DNA from: Pseudomonas sp. PDM04
GTDB taxonomy: Bacteria > Pseudomonadota > Gammaproteobacteria > Pseudomonadales > Pseudomonadaceae
Assembly: GCF_014851765.1 (NCBI RefSeq)
Contig: NZ_JACVAI010000003.1
Span: 62,001 to 126,000 of the forward strand
Length of the DNA: 64,000 nucleotides
Direction: 5' to 3'
The position numbers and the translations under genes are program-made. The notes beneath the pieces are model-generated. The model searched no databases and had not been told where the DNA came from. It worked only from the letters and a program-made list of their open reading frames with translations. This document shows, piece by piece, positions 8,841 through 17,131 of the stretch. Each line of letters starts with the position of its first letter. Position 1 is the first letter of the stretch.

Positions 8841-9023
8841 ATGCTGGAAACCGAGCGCTACGAATGTCCTTATTGTGGGGAGGAAGCCGAGGCGGTGCTG
8901 GATTTGTCCGGCGGCGATCAGACCTATATCGAAGACTGTCCGGTCTGTTGTCGGCCCATTACGTTCGTGCTGCAGACGGACGGGCAGGAATGGTTGCTTG
9001 AAGTTCACAGCGAAAACGAATGA
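8841..9023 (+). CDS. CPXCG-motif cysteine-rich small protein
   Basis: 60 residues. Two Cys pairs are visible, CPYCGEE near residue 9 and CPVCCRP near residue 33, forming a likely zinc ribbon. Length and layout fit the CPXCG-motif cysteine-rich family found in many gammaproteobacteria; function is unknown. A DUF2007 gene begins 12 bases downstream, suggesting an operon. Confidence 0.85.
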   Translation: MLETERYECPYCGEEAEAVLDLSGGDQTYIEDCPVCCRPITFVLQTDGQEWLLEVHSENE

Positions 9024-9035
9024 AAGGGGCGCTCC

Positions 9036-9296
9036 ATGCAGCGGATCTATGAACCGGAAAACCTGATGGAAGGCGAGTTGCTGCAAGGCATGCTGGCCAG
9101 CGAAGGCATCGAGGCGCATCTGGCCGGGCGGGATTTGCTTGGCGGCAGCGGTGAGTTGCCCATTTTCGGCCTGCTGGGCTTGTCGGTGGAGGACGACCAG
9201 GCGGACAACGCCCGGGCGTTGATCACGGCGTACAATGCCGCGTTGCCGCTGCCCGGCGATGAACCGGACAGTTTTCCCGGCACGCTGGTCTGTTAG
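9036..9296 (+). CDS. DUF2007-type putative signal transducing protein
   Basis: 86 residues with MQRIYEPENLMEGELLQGML, the typical start of DUF2007 proteins (a small ferredoxin-like, PII-reminiscent fold), continuing through HLAGRDLLGGSGELP. It is directly downstream of the CPXCG gene and has AAAGGGGCG as ribosome site. The family is called signal-transducing in databases on weak evidence; no ligand is known. Confidence 0.8.
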   Translation: MQRIYEPENLMEGELLQGMLASEGIEAHLAGRDLLGGSGELPIFGLLGLSVEDDQADNARALITAYNAALPLPGDEPDSFPGTLVC

Positions 9297-9331
9297 GCTG
9301 GCGGTCGTTTTATCAAGAGTCGTGCTGCCCC

Positions 9332-9955
9332 ATGTGTGGACGTTATGCCCTGTTTCGCTGGAACCCCGCCTTCGCGGCCCTGCCTGGCTTCCCCGCCGAC
9401 CAGCAGGCCCAGTGGAATATCTCCCCCAACGATTCGGTGCTGATGCTGCGTGCCGGTCCCGACGGTCAGCGTGAGTTGGCCCGGGCGCGCTGGGGATTGA
9501 CGCCGCCATGGCTGACCGACCTGTCCCGCACCCCGGCCCATGCCCGGGCCGAAACCGTGGCCGAACAACCGATGTTTCGTCAGGCCTTGCGCGAACGTCG
9601 CTGCCTGCTGCCGGCCAACGGTTTTTACGAATGGCGCGGCACCACGCGCAAGCGCCCCTACTGGCTGACGCCGGGAGAAGGTTCGTCGTTGTTCTTTGCA
9701 GCCGTCTGGGAAGCCTACCCCGTGCAGGAACAGGTCTGGTTGAGCACGGCCGTGATCACGCAGCCGGCGGCGAGTCAGCGACGGCCGTTGATTCTCGACG
9801 CAGCGGGGCAGCAGGCCTGGCTCGATCCCGAGACACCCCTGCATGTGTTGCAGGGGTTGCTGGCCGGGGAGCCGGTGGCCCTGCGCGAGCGGGCGCTGGC
9901 CAACCTGGTGAATGATCCGAAGTTGAACGGGCCGGAGTGTCTCACCCCCGGCTGA
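9332..9955 (+). CDS. SRAP (YedK/HMCES) family protein with altered active site
   Basis: 207 residues beginning MCGRYALFRW, so Cys2, which forms a thiazolidine crosslink with abasic sites in single-stranded DNA in this family, is exposed after Met removal. The Glu motif NGFYEWRG is kept. The usual Asn of the NAR-x-E motif is His here (AHARAETV), and the His of the family HDRRPLVL-like motif is absent (AASQRRPLIL). The protein is also somewhat shorter than E. coli YedK. It may therefore still bind abasic DNA but crosslink or release differently. Family call firm; activity uncertain. Confidence 0.88.
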   Translation: MCGRYALFRWNPAFAALPGFPADQQAQWNISPNDSVLMLRAGPDGQRELARARWGLTPPWLTDLSRTPAHARAETVAEQPMFRQALRERRCLLPANGFYEWRGTTRKRPYWLTPGEGSSLFFAAVWEAYPVQEQVWLSTAVITQPAASQRRPLILDAAGQQAWLDPETPLHVLQGLLAGEPVALRERALANLVNDPKLNGPECLTPG

Positions 9956-9993
9956 TCGGCTGATTCGGGCGTTCCGACGATGGGGTCCTTGGA

Positions 9994-12135
9994 TCAAACC
10001 TTGAACTGATTGATCAACCGCCGCTGTTGCTCCGCCAGTTTGGTCAGGCCCGCGCTGGCGGCGCTCGATTCATCGGCGCCGCCCGCCACTTCATTGGCCA
10101 CCTGGCCGATGTTGATCACATTGCGATTGATGTCATCGGCCACCGCGCTCTGTTCCTCGGCCGCACTGGCAATCTGGGTGTTCATGTCGTTGATCACCGA
10201 GACCGCCCGGGTGATGTCATCCAGTGCCTGGGCCGCTTTGGCAGCGTGTTGCACGCTTTCATCGGTGCGGTTCTGGCTGTCCTCCATCACCCGCACCACG
10301 TCACGCGTGCCTTGTTGCAGTTGCTGGATCATGGTCTGGATTTCTTCGGTGGCTTGCTGGGTTTTCTGCGCCAGGTTGCGCACTTCATCGGCCACTACTG
10401 CAAAACCACGGCCCTGTTCGCCGGCGCGGGCCGCTTCGATGGCTGCGTTCAACGCCAGCAGGTTGGTCTGTTCGGCAATGCCGCGAATGGCGGTCAGGAT
10501 GGCGTTGATGTTCTCGCTGTCCTTGGCCAGGGTTTGCACCACGTTGACTGCCTTGCCGATTTCCACCGCCAGGGCGCCGATCGAGTTCGACGTGTCCTGG
10601 ACGATCTGCTTGCCCTGGGCTGCCGACTGGTCGGCATGGCTGGCCGCTTGCGCCGCCTGGGTGGCATTACGCGCCACGTCCTGGGCGGTGGCGGTCATTT
10701 CATGCACGGCAGTGGCGACCTGATCGATTTCCACCATTTGTTTCTGCACGCCGATGTTGGTGCGGATGGCGATGTCGGCGGTGTGCTCCGACGAGTCGCT
10801 GACGCTCTGCACCGAACTCACGACCTGGGTGATCATCGCCTGCAACTTGGCGAGGAAGGTGTTGAAGCCCTTGGCGATCGAGCCCAGCTCATCGGCGCGG
10901 TCACTGGTCAGGCGGCGTGTCAGGTCGCCTTCGCCCTTGGCAATGTCGTCGAGCATCGCCACCATCTGTTTCAGTGGACGGGCAATGCCGTGGCCGACCA
11001 GCCAGATCACCAGCAAACCGATGCCGGCAATCAGCAGGCCGACCATGGCCATGCCAAAGGTGTCGGATTTGCGTTGGGCATCGAGGTCGGCCTGCAGCTT
11101 TTGCAGGTCGGCCATGACCGCGTCCAGCGGCAGTTGCAGCATCAGCGTCCAGCGCGCGTCGGTCTGGCCGATACCGAATGGCAGGTACAACTCGATCCGG
11201 CCCTGGTTTTTGTCGACGGTGTAGGTCACTTCGCCGCGCTTGAGATTGGCCATGTTGGTAATCTGCTGGCTGTCGAGGATATCGCTGACCTTCTCGCCGA
11301 ATTTGCTCGGGTCCTTGGTGTAGGCGACGATTCGGCCGTTACCGCCAATCAGCGCCATGACGCCGGAGCCGTTGTACAGCTTCTGGTTCGCGCCCAGGAG
11401 CATTTCCTGGATGAAGTTCACCGACAGGTCGGCACCGACGATGCCCTGGAAGGCGCCGTTGAGCATGATCGGCTCAATGAACGACGCGAGCATGACGATC
11501 TTGTCACCGACCTTGTAGGGCGCCGGGTCGATGACACAGGATTTTTTGGTTTCCTTCGAGCACAGGTAGTACTCACTGGCGCGCACGCCGGTGGACAGGG
11601 TTTTCTGGTCGTCGACGTCCACCAGTTTGTCCAGGCCCAGGCTGCCATCGGCGTTACGGAACCACCAGGGCAGAAAGCGGCCGTTGGCAGGGTCGATGCC
11701 TGTCACGCGGGTGCCGATGTAAGCGGCGTCATTGCGGTCCAGTACGTTTTGTTCCCAGGCAATGTAGGTGCCGAGAATTTTTGGGTTTTTGGCGACGTTT
11801 TCCTTGATCAGGTTGATCAGTTGCTCACGGTTCAGGCTCAACTGCGGCTGACCGTCGGCGCCGGGCGTGCCGATCAGCGCGTTGACCCGCACCAGTCCTC
11901 CGGCAATCAACAGGGGCGCTTCGAGCTCACGCTGGATCTGGCTGACCTGGGTCTGCGCCAGAGACGTCAGGCGTTGTTCGATGACCTGTTCGAATTGTGC
12001 CTGGGTTCGCTCCTGAACCATGGCCTGGGTGCGTGCACCGGAGAACAGGGCGTACAGCACCAGCGCGGCAACGACGCTTAAGACGATGGCGCCGGCCAGG
12101 GCTGCCACGGAAAACTGGATCGACTTGAATTTCAT
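9994..12135 (-). CDS. Methyl-accepting chemotaxis protein with dCache sensor
   Basis: 713-residue inner-membrane chemoreceptor. TM1 is at residues 8-30 ([20 protein letters not shown]). A periplasmic region of roughly 330 residues has the length and [12 protein letters not shown] pattern of a double Cache domain. TM2 ([13 protein letters not shown]) is followed by HAMP and a long signalling coiled coil with the hairpin tip [20 protein letters not shown]. The sensor has a Cys pair in [11 protein letters not shown] that may form a disulfide. The start at 12135 (MKFKSIQF) is preferred over 12180. It matches in position the PA4633-type receptor; the ligand cannot be read from sequence. Confidence 0.93.
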   Translation of the reverse strand: MKFKSIQFSVAALAGAIVLSVVAALVLYALFSGARTQAMVQERTQAQFEQVIEQRLTSLAQTQVSQIQRELEAPLLIAGGLVRVNALIGTPGADGQPQLSLNREQLINLIKENVAKNPKILGTYIAWEQNVLDRNDAAYIGTRVTGIDPANGRFLPWWFRNADGSLGLDKLVDVDDQKTLSTGVRASEYYLCSKETKKSCVIDPAPYKVGDKIVMLASFIEPIMLNGAFQGIVGADLSVNFIQEMLLGANQKLYNGSGVMALIGGNGRIVAYTKDPSKFGEKVSDILDSQQITNMANLKRGEVTYTVDKNQGRIELYLPFGIGQTDARWTLMLQLPLDAVMADLQKLQADLDAQRKSDTFGMAMVGLLIAGIGLLVIWLVGHGIARPLKQMVAMLDDIAKGEGDLTRRLTSDRADELGSIAKGFNTFLAKLQAMITQVVSSVQSVSDSSEHTADIAIRTNIGVQKQMVEIDQVATAVHEMTATAQDVARNATQAAQAASHADQSAAQGKQIVQDTSNSIGALAVEIGKAVNVVQTLAKDSENINAILTAIRGIAEQTNLLALNAAIEAARAGEQGRGFAVVADEVRNLAQKTQQATEEIQTMIQQLQQGTRDVVRVMEDSQNRTDESVQHAAKAAQALDDITRAVSVINDMNTQIASAAEEQSAVADDINRNVINIGQVANEVAGGADESSAASAGLTKLAEQQRRLINQFKV

Positions 12136-12406
12136 GGGGACTCCGCACGCAAGAGGACATCTGCGGTGCTGTATCGGCATTGGCGTCGATCGCCATGAGT
12201 GCGGCGCGATGAATTGACTGTTTTGGTGTGGTCGATGTCGTATTTGGAATCATTGCCCAGCGTGGCTGGCCGTGGCGGGGCGAGGTATGTGAATTTTTTC
12301 CTACCGCAGGACCTTCATCCGAAATGTTCGGTTGAATGTCTGTTGTATCTGGCGCCGATACAATTGGGCGCCTAGGATACGCGGCATGTTTTCAAGGAGT
12401 TTTTTG

Positions 12407-13225
12407 ATGAACAAGCGATTGATTGTGTGTGCCCTGAGCGCGGGCCTGATGCTCGCCGGTTGTCAGTCGGTCAACACCACCAGCGGCGGTGCTGTTGGCG
12501 TGGAGCGCAAGCAGTACATGTTCAGCATGTTGTCCACGGACGAAGTGAACCAGATGTACGCCCAGTCCTATCAAAAGACCGTGGGCGAGGCGAGCAGCCA
12601 GGGCGTGCTGGACAAGACCAGCACCGAGGCCAAGCGTGTCCAGGCGATTGCCAACCGGTTGATCGCTCAGGCGCCGGTATTCCGCCCGGACTCGGCGCAG
12701 TGGAAATGGGAAGTCAACCTGATCAAGAGCGATGAACTCAACGCCAACTGCGGACCGGGCGGCAAGATCATTTTCTACACCGGTTTGATCGACAGCCTGA
12801 AGCTCACCGACGACGAAATCGCTGCGGTCATGGGGCATGAAATCGCCCACGCCCTGCGTGAACACGGTCGCGAAGCGATGTCCAAGGCCTACGGTATCGA
12901 GATGGCGAAGCAGGGCGCGGGTGCCTTGTTCGGCCTGGGACAGGACAGCCTCGCGCTGGCGGACACCGTCGCCAACTACGGCATGACGCTGCCCAACAGC
13001 CGCGCCAACGAAAACGAAGCGGACCTGATCGGCCTGGAGCTGGCCGCCCGCGCCGGCTACAACCCGAACGCCGCGATCACCTTGTGGAACAAGATGAGCA
13101 AGGCTTCGGAAGGCTCGCCGCCGGAGTTCATGAGCACTCACCCGGCCTCGAGCAGCCGAATTGCTTCGCTGGAGGCGGCGATTCCGAAGGTGATGCCGTT
13201 GTACGAGAAGGCGCCGAAGTCCTGA
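12407..13225 (+). CDS. M48-family metalloprotease lipoprotein
   Basis: 272 residues from the ATG at 12407 after AAGGAGTTTTTTG. MNKRLIVCALSAGLMLAGC is a lipoprotein signal (LAGC, Cys19). The zinc motif HEIAH lies near residue 145 (GHEIAHALREHGRE) and the third ligand is in ENEADLIGLELAARAG. This matches LoiP/YcaL-type periplasmic peptidases of the outer membrane that act on misfolded envelope proteins; which substrate it cuts is unknown. It is divergent from the chemoreceptor across about 270 bases. Confidence 0.9.
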   Translation: MNKRLIVCALSAGLMLAGCQSVNTTSGGAVGVERKQYMFSMLSTDEVNQMYAQSYQKTVGEASSQGVLDKTSTEAKRVQAIANRLIAQAPVFRPDSAQWKWEVNLIKSDELNANCGPGGKIIFYTGLIDSLKLTDDEIAAVMGHEIAHALREHGREAMSKAYGIEMAKQGAGALFGLGQDSLALADTVANYGMTLPNSRANENEADLIGLELAARAGYNPNAAITLWNKMSKASEGSPPEFMSTHPASSSRIASLEAAIPKVMPLYEKAPKS

Positions 13226-13249
13226 TTTTGCGCTGTTGCTCCTGACGCC

Positions 13250-13313
13250 ATCGCGAGCAGGCTCGCTCCCACAGTCGTTTGCATTCCAATGTGGGAGCGA
13301 GCCTGCTCGCGAT
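13250..13313. repeat. Inverted pair of REP elements
   Basis: ATCGCGAGCAGGCTCGCTCC (from 13250) and its reverse complement ending at 13313 are separated by about 16 bases, giving a long palindrome between two converging genes. Confidence 0.9.
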
Positions 13314-13328
13314 GAACGATGACGCGGT

Positions 13329-13913
13329 TCAAACCCAGCCGCTGCTCTGCATCGCCTTGTACACCGCCACCACCGCGAGGATGAAGAACGCCGACGCCGC
13401 CAGGCGGCGGATCAGCGTCAATGGCAATTTTTCCGCAGCAAAATTACCCGCCAGTACCACCGGCACGTTGGCAATCAGCATGCCAGCTGTGGTGCCGATG
13501 ATCACCAGCCACAATTCAGGGTATTGCGCGGCGAGCATCACCGTCGCGATTTGTGTCTTGTCGCCGATTTCCGCAAGGAAGAAGGCAATCAGCGTCGTCA
13601 CGAACGGCCCGAACTTGCGGGAAGTGCTGGCTTCGTCGTCGTCCATCTTGTCCGGCACCAGGGTCCAGAGCGCCGTCGCGGCAAAGCTCGCGGCGAGAAT
13701 CCAGTGCAGCATCGTATCCGAGAAGAAACCGCCGACCCAGGCTCCGACTGCACCGGCTGCCGCGTGGTTGGCCAGGGTGGCGGCGACGATGCCGGCGATG
13801 ATTGGCCACGGTTTGCGGAAGCGCGCAGCGAGAATCAGCGCGAGCAGTTGCGTCTTGTCGCCGATTTCGGCCAGGGCAACGATTGCGGTGGGGACGAGCA
13901 GTGAATCCAGCAT
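13329..13913 (-). CDS. TMEM165/GDT1-family manganese exporter
   Basis: 194-residue membrane protein starting MLDSLLVPTAIVALAEIGDK. The two family signatures E-x-G-D-K-T are present, AEIGDKTQLLALIL near residue 15 and AEIGDKTQIATVML near residue 125, showing the internal two-fold repeat. GDT1 proteins carry Mn2+ (and Ca2+) out of the cytosol. The preceding yybP-ykoY riboswitch supports Mn2+ as the signal and substrate. The start at 13913 is chosen because further upstream frames run into the riboswitch. Confidence 0.9.
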   Translation of the reverse strand: MLDSLLVPTAIVALAEIGDKTQLLALILAARFRKPWPIIAGIVAATLANHAAAGAVGAWVGGFFSDTMLHWILAASFAATALWTLVPDKMDDDEASTSRKFGPFVTTLIAFFLAEIGDKTQIATVMLAAQYPELWLVIIGTTAGMLIANVPVVLAGNFAAEKLPLTLIRRLAASAFFILAVVAVYKAMQSSGWV

Positions 13914-13921
13914 CAGGGTTT

Positions 13922-14125
13922 TCCTAAGGGGCGGGTCGACACGGCTATGACACGTACAGCCTTCCCGCCCCGGGTAAGGTGTGCGTGTCATAGGTCTTGT
14001 CAAACCCTGCGATCCGTCTGATGCGGACGCTGGGGTCGCATGCGCCATGGTCTGAGGACCAAGTATGTTGACGCATGCCGGGCGAGCTGGGTGCTCGCGG
14101 GAGACTACTCCCCTAGGACGGAGCG
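13922..14125 (-). promoter_or_regulatory. yybP-ykoY manganese riboswitch
   Basis: The minus-strand RNA carries GGGGAGUAGUCUCCCGCGAG followed about 20 bases later by GCGUCAACAUACUUGG, the conserved blocks of the yybP-ykoY aptamer. Downstream, a 14-bp stem (plus-strand 13945-13958 with 13980-13993) and an 8-bp GC stem (13928-13935 with 13964-13971) share sequence and exclude each other. No T-run follows the second stem, which ends next to the ribosome site, so control at translation is more likely than termination. Mn2+ should turn on the exporter gene. Confidence 0.92.
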
Positions 14126-14177
14126 GATTCTGCCTAGGCAAATCCGATAGGGCAAGCCCCTTGTTTTAAAAAACGTG

Positions 14178-15176
14178 TCAGCCGCGTTTGGCGCGATAGA
14201 TTCGGAAACCCTGACCCTCGGCCTTGATCGCACACACACCCAGGTGTTCTTCGATCAGTGGCTGGTACTTCAGGAAACTGTTAGCCACCAAGCGTAGTTC
14301 GCCGCCGTTTTTCAGGTGTTTCGCTGCTTTTCGCAGCAAGTTCTCCGTGGCGAAATAATCGGTGTGCACCCCGACATGGAACGGCGGGTTGCTCAGAATG
14401 GCACTCAAACCCATCGGCGCGGCGTCGATGCCGTCGCCGGTAATCACCTCGGCTTCCAGGCCATTTGCGGCGAGAGTCAGGCGACTGCTGGCGGCCGCGA
14501 ACGCGTCGACATCCAGCAGGGTCAATTGGTTGTGCGGGTAACGGCGCTTGACCGCTGCGCCCAGGACCCCGGCGCCGCAACCGAAGTCCAGTAAATGACC
14601 GCTCGGTAATTTGTCCAGGTGCTCCAGCAACAACGCGCTGCCGCGATCCAGTCGCCCGTGGCTGAACACGCCCGGCAGACTTATGACTGTCAGCGGCCCT
14701 TCCGCCAGTGGCAACTCGTAGGTCTGGGCCAGGCTTTCCAGGGATCTGGCCTCTGGCGCATTGGCCACAGTGACTTGCCAGAGCTGGCAATGCCGCGCGC
14801 TGTCGAGCTTGCGCGGCTTGCCGAAGGGGTTCAGCTGTTTGGCTGCGCCTTCGATGCCGCTGCGCTTTTCACCCACCAGGTAAAGCGTTCGACCGGCCAG
14901 GCGCGAGGCGAGGGCGTTGAGCAGGTAATCGGTGAGGTCCTTGGCTTTTGGCAGGAACACCACTGCGGTCTCGAATTCACGCTCGGGGGCGTTCACGCCG
15001 AAATGGCTGCGGCCCTCGAAACGCGCGTCCAGGGCAGCCTGGTCGCCGGCATGCCAGCACCAGCCGTGGGCGTCGGGCAGGCGTCCCAGCAAGTCGTCGG
15101 CGGGCAAACCGGCCAGCAATACCGAACCCTGGAACAACTCGGCCTGACGAAGCAGTACTTCACTGCGCGGATCCAT
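14178..15176 (-). CDS. rsmC: 16S rRNA (guanine1207-N2)-methyltransferase RsmC
   Basis: 332 residues with the two tandem methyltransferase-like domains of RsmC. The C-terminal catalytic half has the SAM loop [15 protein letters not shown] near residue 195 and the N-x-P-F motif [11 protein letters not shown] near residue 260. The N-terminal half ([18 protein letters not shown]) is the degenerate copy that aids folding and RNA binding. Length is normal. It is separated from hprA by about 30 bases on the same strand, so the two may be co-transcribed. Confidence 0.92.
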   Translation of the reverse strand: MDPRSEVLLRQAELFQGSVLLAGLPADDLLGRLPDAHGWCWHAGDQAALDARFEGRSHFGVNAPEREFETAVVFLPKAKDLTDYLLNALASRLAGRTLYLVGEKRSGIEGAAKQLNPFGKPRKLDSARHCQLWQVTVANAPEARSLESLAQTYELPLAEGPLTVISLPGVFSHGRLDRGSALLLEHLDKLPSGHLLDFGCGAGVLGAAVKRRYPHNQLTLLDVDAFAAASSRLTLAANGLEAEVITGDGIDAAPMGLSAILSNPPFHVGVHTDYFATENLLRKAAKHLKNGGELRLVANSFLKYQPLIEEHLGVCAIKAEGQGFRIYRAKRG

Positions 15177-15209
15177 ACTCTGCTCCCTGAAAAAAAGTGC
15201 GGCAGTTTA

Positions 15210-16175
15210 TCAACTGACGACCCGCAGTGCCTTACCGCTGAAGTAGCCCAGTGCGTTTTCGGTCAATTGCCCCACGATTCGCTGCCGAGCCTCGCGACTG
15301 CCCCAGGCGTTGTGCGGTGTGACGATCAGGCGCGGAATGTCGGTGGCGAGCAACGGGTTGCCGGCGGCTGGCGGTTCGACGCTGAGCACGTCCGTGGCGG
15401 CGCCGCCAAGGTGGCCGTTACGCAGGGCATCGGCCAGCGCCTGCTCGTCGATCAGGCCACCGCGTGCGGTGTTGACCACGAAGGCCCCCGACTTCATCGA
15501 CGCCAGTTCGCGGGCGCCGATGAAGTGGCGAGTGTGCTCGTTGAGCGGGCAGTGCAGGGTCAGGGCATCGATCTGCGGCAACAGCTCGTCCAGCGGCAGG
15601 CGGTCCGGGCGGGCAGGGCGCCCTGGAATCTGGCCGAGCAGCACGCGCATGCCAAAGGCTTCGGCCAGGCGGGCGACCGCGCCGCCCAGTTCGCCGTGAC
15701 CGAGCAGGCCGAGGGTTTTGCCTTCGAGTTCGACGATCGGGTAGTCCAGCAGGCAGAACTGTCTGGCCTGCTGCCAGCGACCTTCGCCCACGGCTTTCTG
15801 ATAGTCGGCCAGGCGTGTGGCCAGGTTGAGCAGCAGCATGATCGTGTGCTGCGCCACCGATGGCGTGCCATACCCCTGACAGTTGCAGACCGTCACGCCG
15901 TGGGCGCGGGCGGCGGCCAGATCGACGTTGTTGGTGCCGGTGGCGGTGATCAGGATCAGCTTCAGCTCGGGGCTGGCGGCGATGGTCGCGGCGTCGATCA
16001 GGATTTTATTGCTGATGGCGACCGTGGCGCCCTTGAGGCGTTCGGTAACCTGCTCCGGTGACGTCTGGGCGAACAGTTGCAGTTCATCGAAACATTCGCG
16101 CAGGGGGCTGAGGTCGAGATCGCCGAGGTCCAGCGAGGGGTGGTCGAGGAAAACGGCGCGGCGAATATTCGTCAT
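15210..16175 (-). CDS. hprA: D-2-hydroxyacid dehydrogenase, probably glycerate dehydrogenase/hydroxypyruvate reductase
   Basis: 321 residues from the ATG at 16175 (MTNIRRAVFLDHPS); a TTG one codon earlier is less likely. The Rossmann motif LGLLGHGELGGAVARL is near residue 150, the catalytic Arg in NTARGGLID, Glu in DVLSVEPP and His in TPHNAWGS. These match NAD(P)-dependent reduction of hydroxypyruvate/glyoxylate. Synteny with rsmC is not informative; the specific substrate is inferred from similarity to Pseudomonas HprA. Confidence 0.85.
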   Translation of the reverse strand: MTNIRRAVFLDHPSLDLGDLDLSPLRECFDELQLFAQTSPEQVTERLKGATVAISNKILIDAATIAASPELKLILITATGTNNVDLAAARAHGVTVCNCQGYGTPSVAQHTIMLLLNLATRLADYQKAVGEGRWQQARQFCLLDYPIVELEGKTLGLLGHGELGGAVARLAEAFGMRVLLGQIPGRPARPDRLPLDELLPQIDALTLHCPLNEHTRHFIGARELASMKSGAFVVNTARGGLIDEQALADALRNGHLGGAATDVLSVEPPAAGNPLLATDIPRLIVTPHNAWGSREARQRIVGQLTENALGYFSGKALRVVS

Positions 16176-16273
16176 CAACTGTACCTTTTGTGCGTTGAAC
16201 TGAAGGCGTAATCTGCCGAGCCTACCAGATGAAACAAATCGTTACGCATCATCGAGACGCAAGCGGGACCCTG

Positions 16274-16297
16274 TGGGAGCGAGCAAGTCCGCTCCCA
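16274..16297. repeat. Degenerate REP palindrome
   Basis: TGGGAGCGAGCAAGTCCGCTCCCA, a diverged REP core, lies in the divergent gap between hprA and the lysE-type gene. Confidence 0.7.
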
Positions 16298-16352
16298 GGG
16301 ACGATGCGAGCCGACAGGCGTGAATCATACCGAACTGCCCCAGAGGACCCCC

Positions 16353-16982
16353 ATGTACTGGACAGAATTCCTGACCGTTGCCCTCATCCACCTGCTGGCC
16401 GTGGCCAGCCCCGGGCCGGACTTTGCCGTGGTGGTGCGCGAGAGCGTGACCCATGGTCGGCGTGCCGGCACCTGGACGGCGCTGGGTGTCGGCACGGCGA
16501 TTTTCCTCCACGTCGGCTACTCGTTGCTCGGCATCGGCCTGATCGTGTCGCAGTCGATCGTGCTGTTCAACGCCTTGAAATGGGCCGCAGCCGCCTACTT
16601 GCTGTACATCGGCTTCAAGGCCTTGCGCGCGCAGCCCGCAAAGCCGGTGGCGGACGACCTGCACAAGGAAGCGGGTGAGCGTACCGCTCGTGGGGCGTTT
16701 ACCTCGGGTTTCGTGACCAATGGCCTGAACCCGAAGGCCACGCTGTTCTTCCTGTCGCTGTTTACCGTGGTCATCAACCCGCATACCCCGATGGCGGTGC
16801 AGGCGGGTTACGGGGTTTACCTCGCTGCCGCAACGGCGGTCTGGTTCTGCCTGGTGGCGATGCTGTTCAGCCAACAGCGCGTGCGCGCCGGTTTTGCGCG
16901 CATGGGCCACTGGTTCGATCGGACCATGGGGGCGGTGCTGATCGCCATTGGCGTGAAACTCGCATTGACCGAAATGCACTGA
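16353..16982 (+). CDS. LysE/RhtB-family amino acid exporter
   Basis: 209 residues. The start ATG at 16353 gives MYWTEFLTVALIHLLAVASP, and the family signature SPGPDFAVVVRES follows at once. About six membrane segments are visible, including TAIFLHVGYSLLGIGLIV and FTSGFVTNGLNPKATLFFLS, both typical of LysE/RhtB proteins that export amino acids or derivatives. The substrate is unknown; no linked LysR/ArgP regulator is seen. A perfect 14-bp hairpin follows. Confidence 0.88.
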   Translation: MYWTEFLTVALIHLLAVASPGPDFAVVVRESVTHGRRAGTWTALGVGTAIFLHVGYSLLGIGLIVSQSIVLFNALKWAAAAYLLYIGFKALRAQPAKPVADDLHKEAGERTARGAFTSGFVTNGLNPKATLFFLSLFTVVINPHTPMAVQAGYGVYLAAATAVWFCLVAMLFSQQRVRAGFARMGHWFDRTMGAVLIAIGVKLALTEMH

Positions 16983-16997
16983 GTTCACCGCGCTCCC

Positions 16998-17036
16998 GGC
17001 GAACAAATGCTGGCGCAAAGCTAGCATTTGTTCGCC
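16998..17036. terminator. Perfect 14-bp hairpin without T-run
   Basis: GGCGAACAAATGCT (16998-17011) pairs fully with AGCATTTGTTCGCC (17023-17036) around an 11-base loop. It sits after the lysE-type stop and before the acyl-CoA ligase promoter. Lack of a T-run on either strand leaves its role open. Confidence 0.55.
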
Positions 17037-17131
17037 TCTGCAAATCATTCCTTTGGCTGATTTGGCCGGCGTGAGAGGGCACTAGAGTGCTTACTTTCAG
17101 CCACGACCGTGCAGTCAGAAAAGGGATTCTT

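Noticed and set aside
10027..12081. 684-residue plus-strand frame
   Set aside because: It is fully antisense to the chemoreceptor gene; composition is His/Val/Gly-rich shadow sequence with no domain.
13329..14141. Long version of the GDT1 exporter (270 residues)
   Set aside because: The added N-terminus would translate the riboswitch; the conserved protein begins at MLDSLLVPT (13913).
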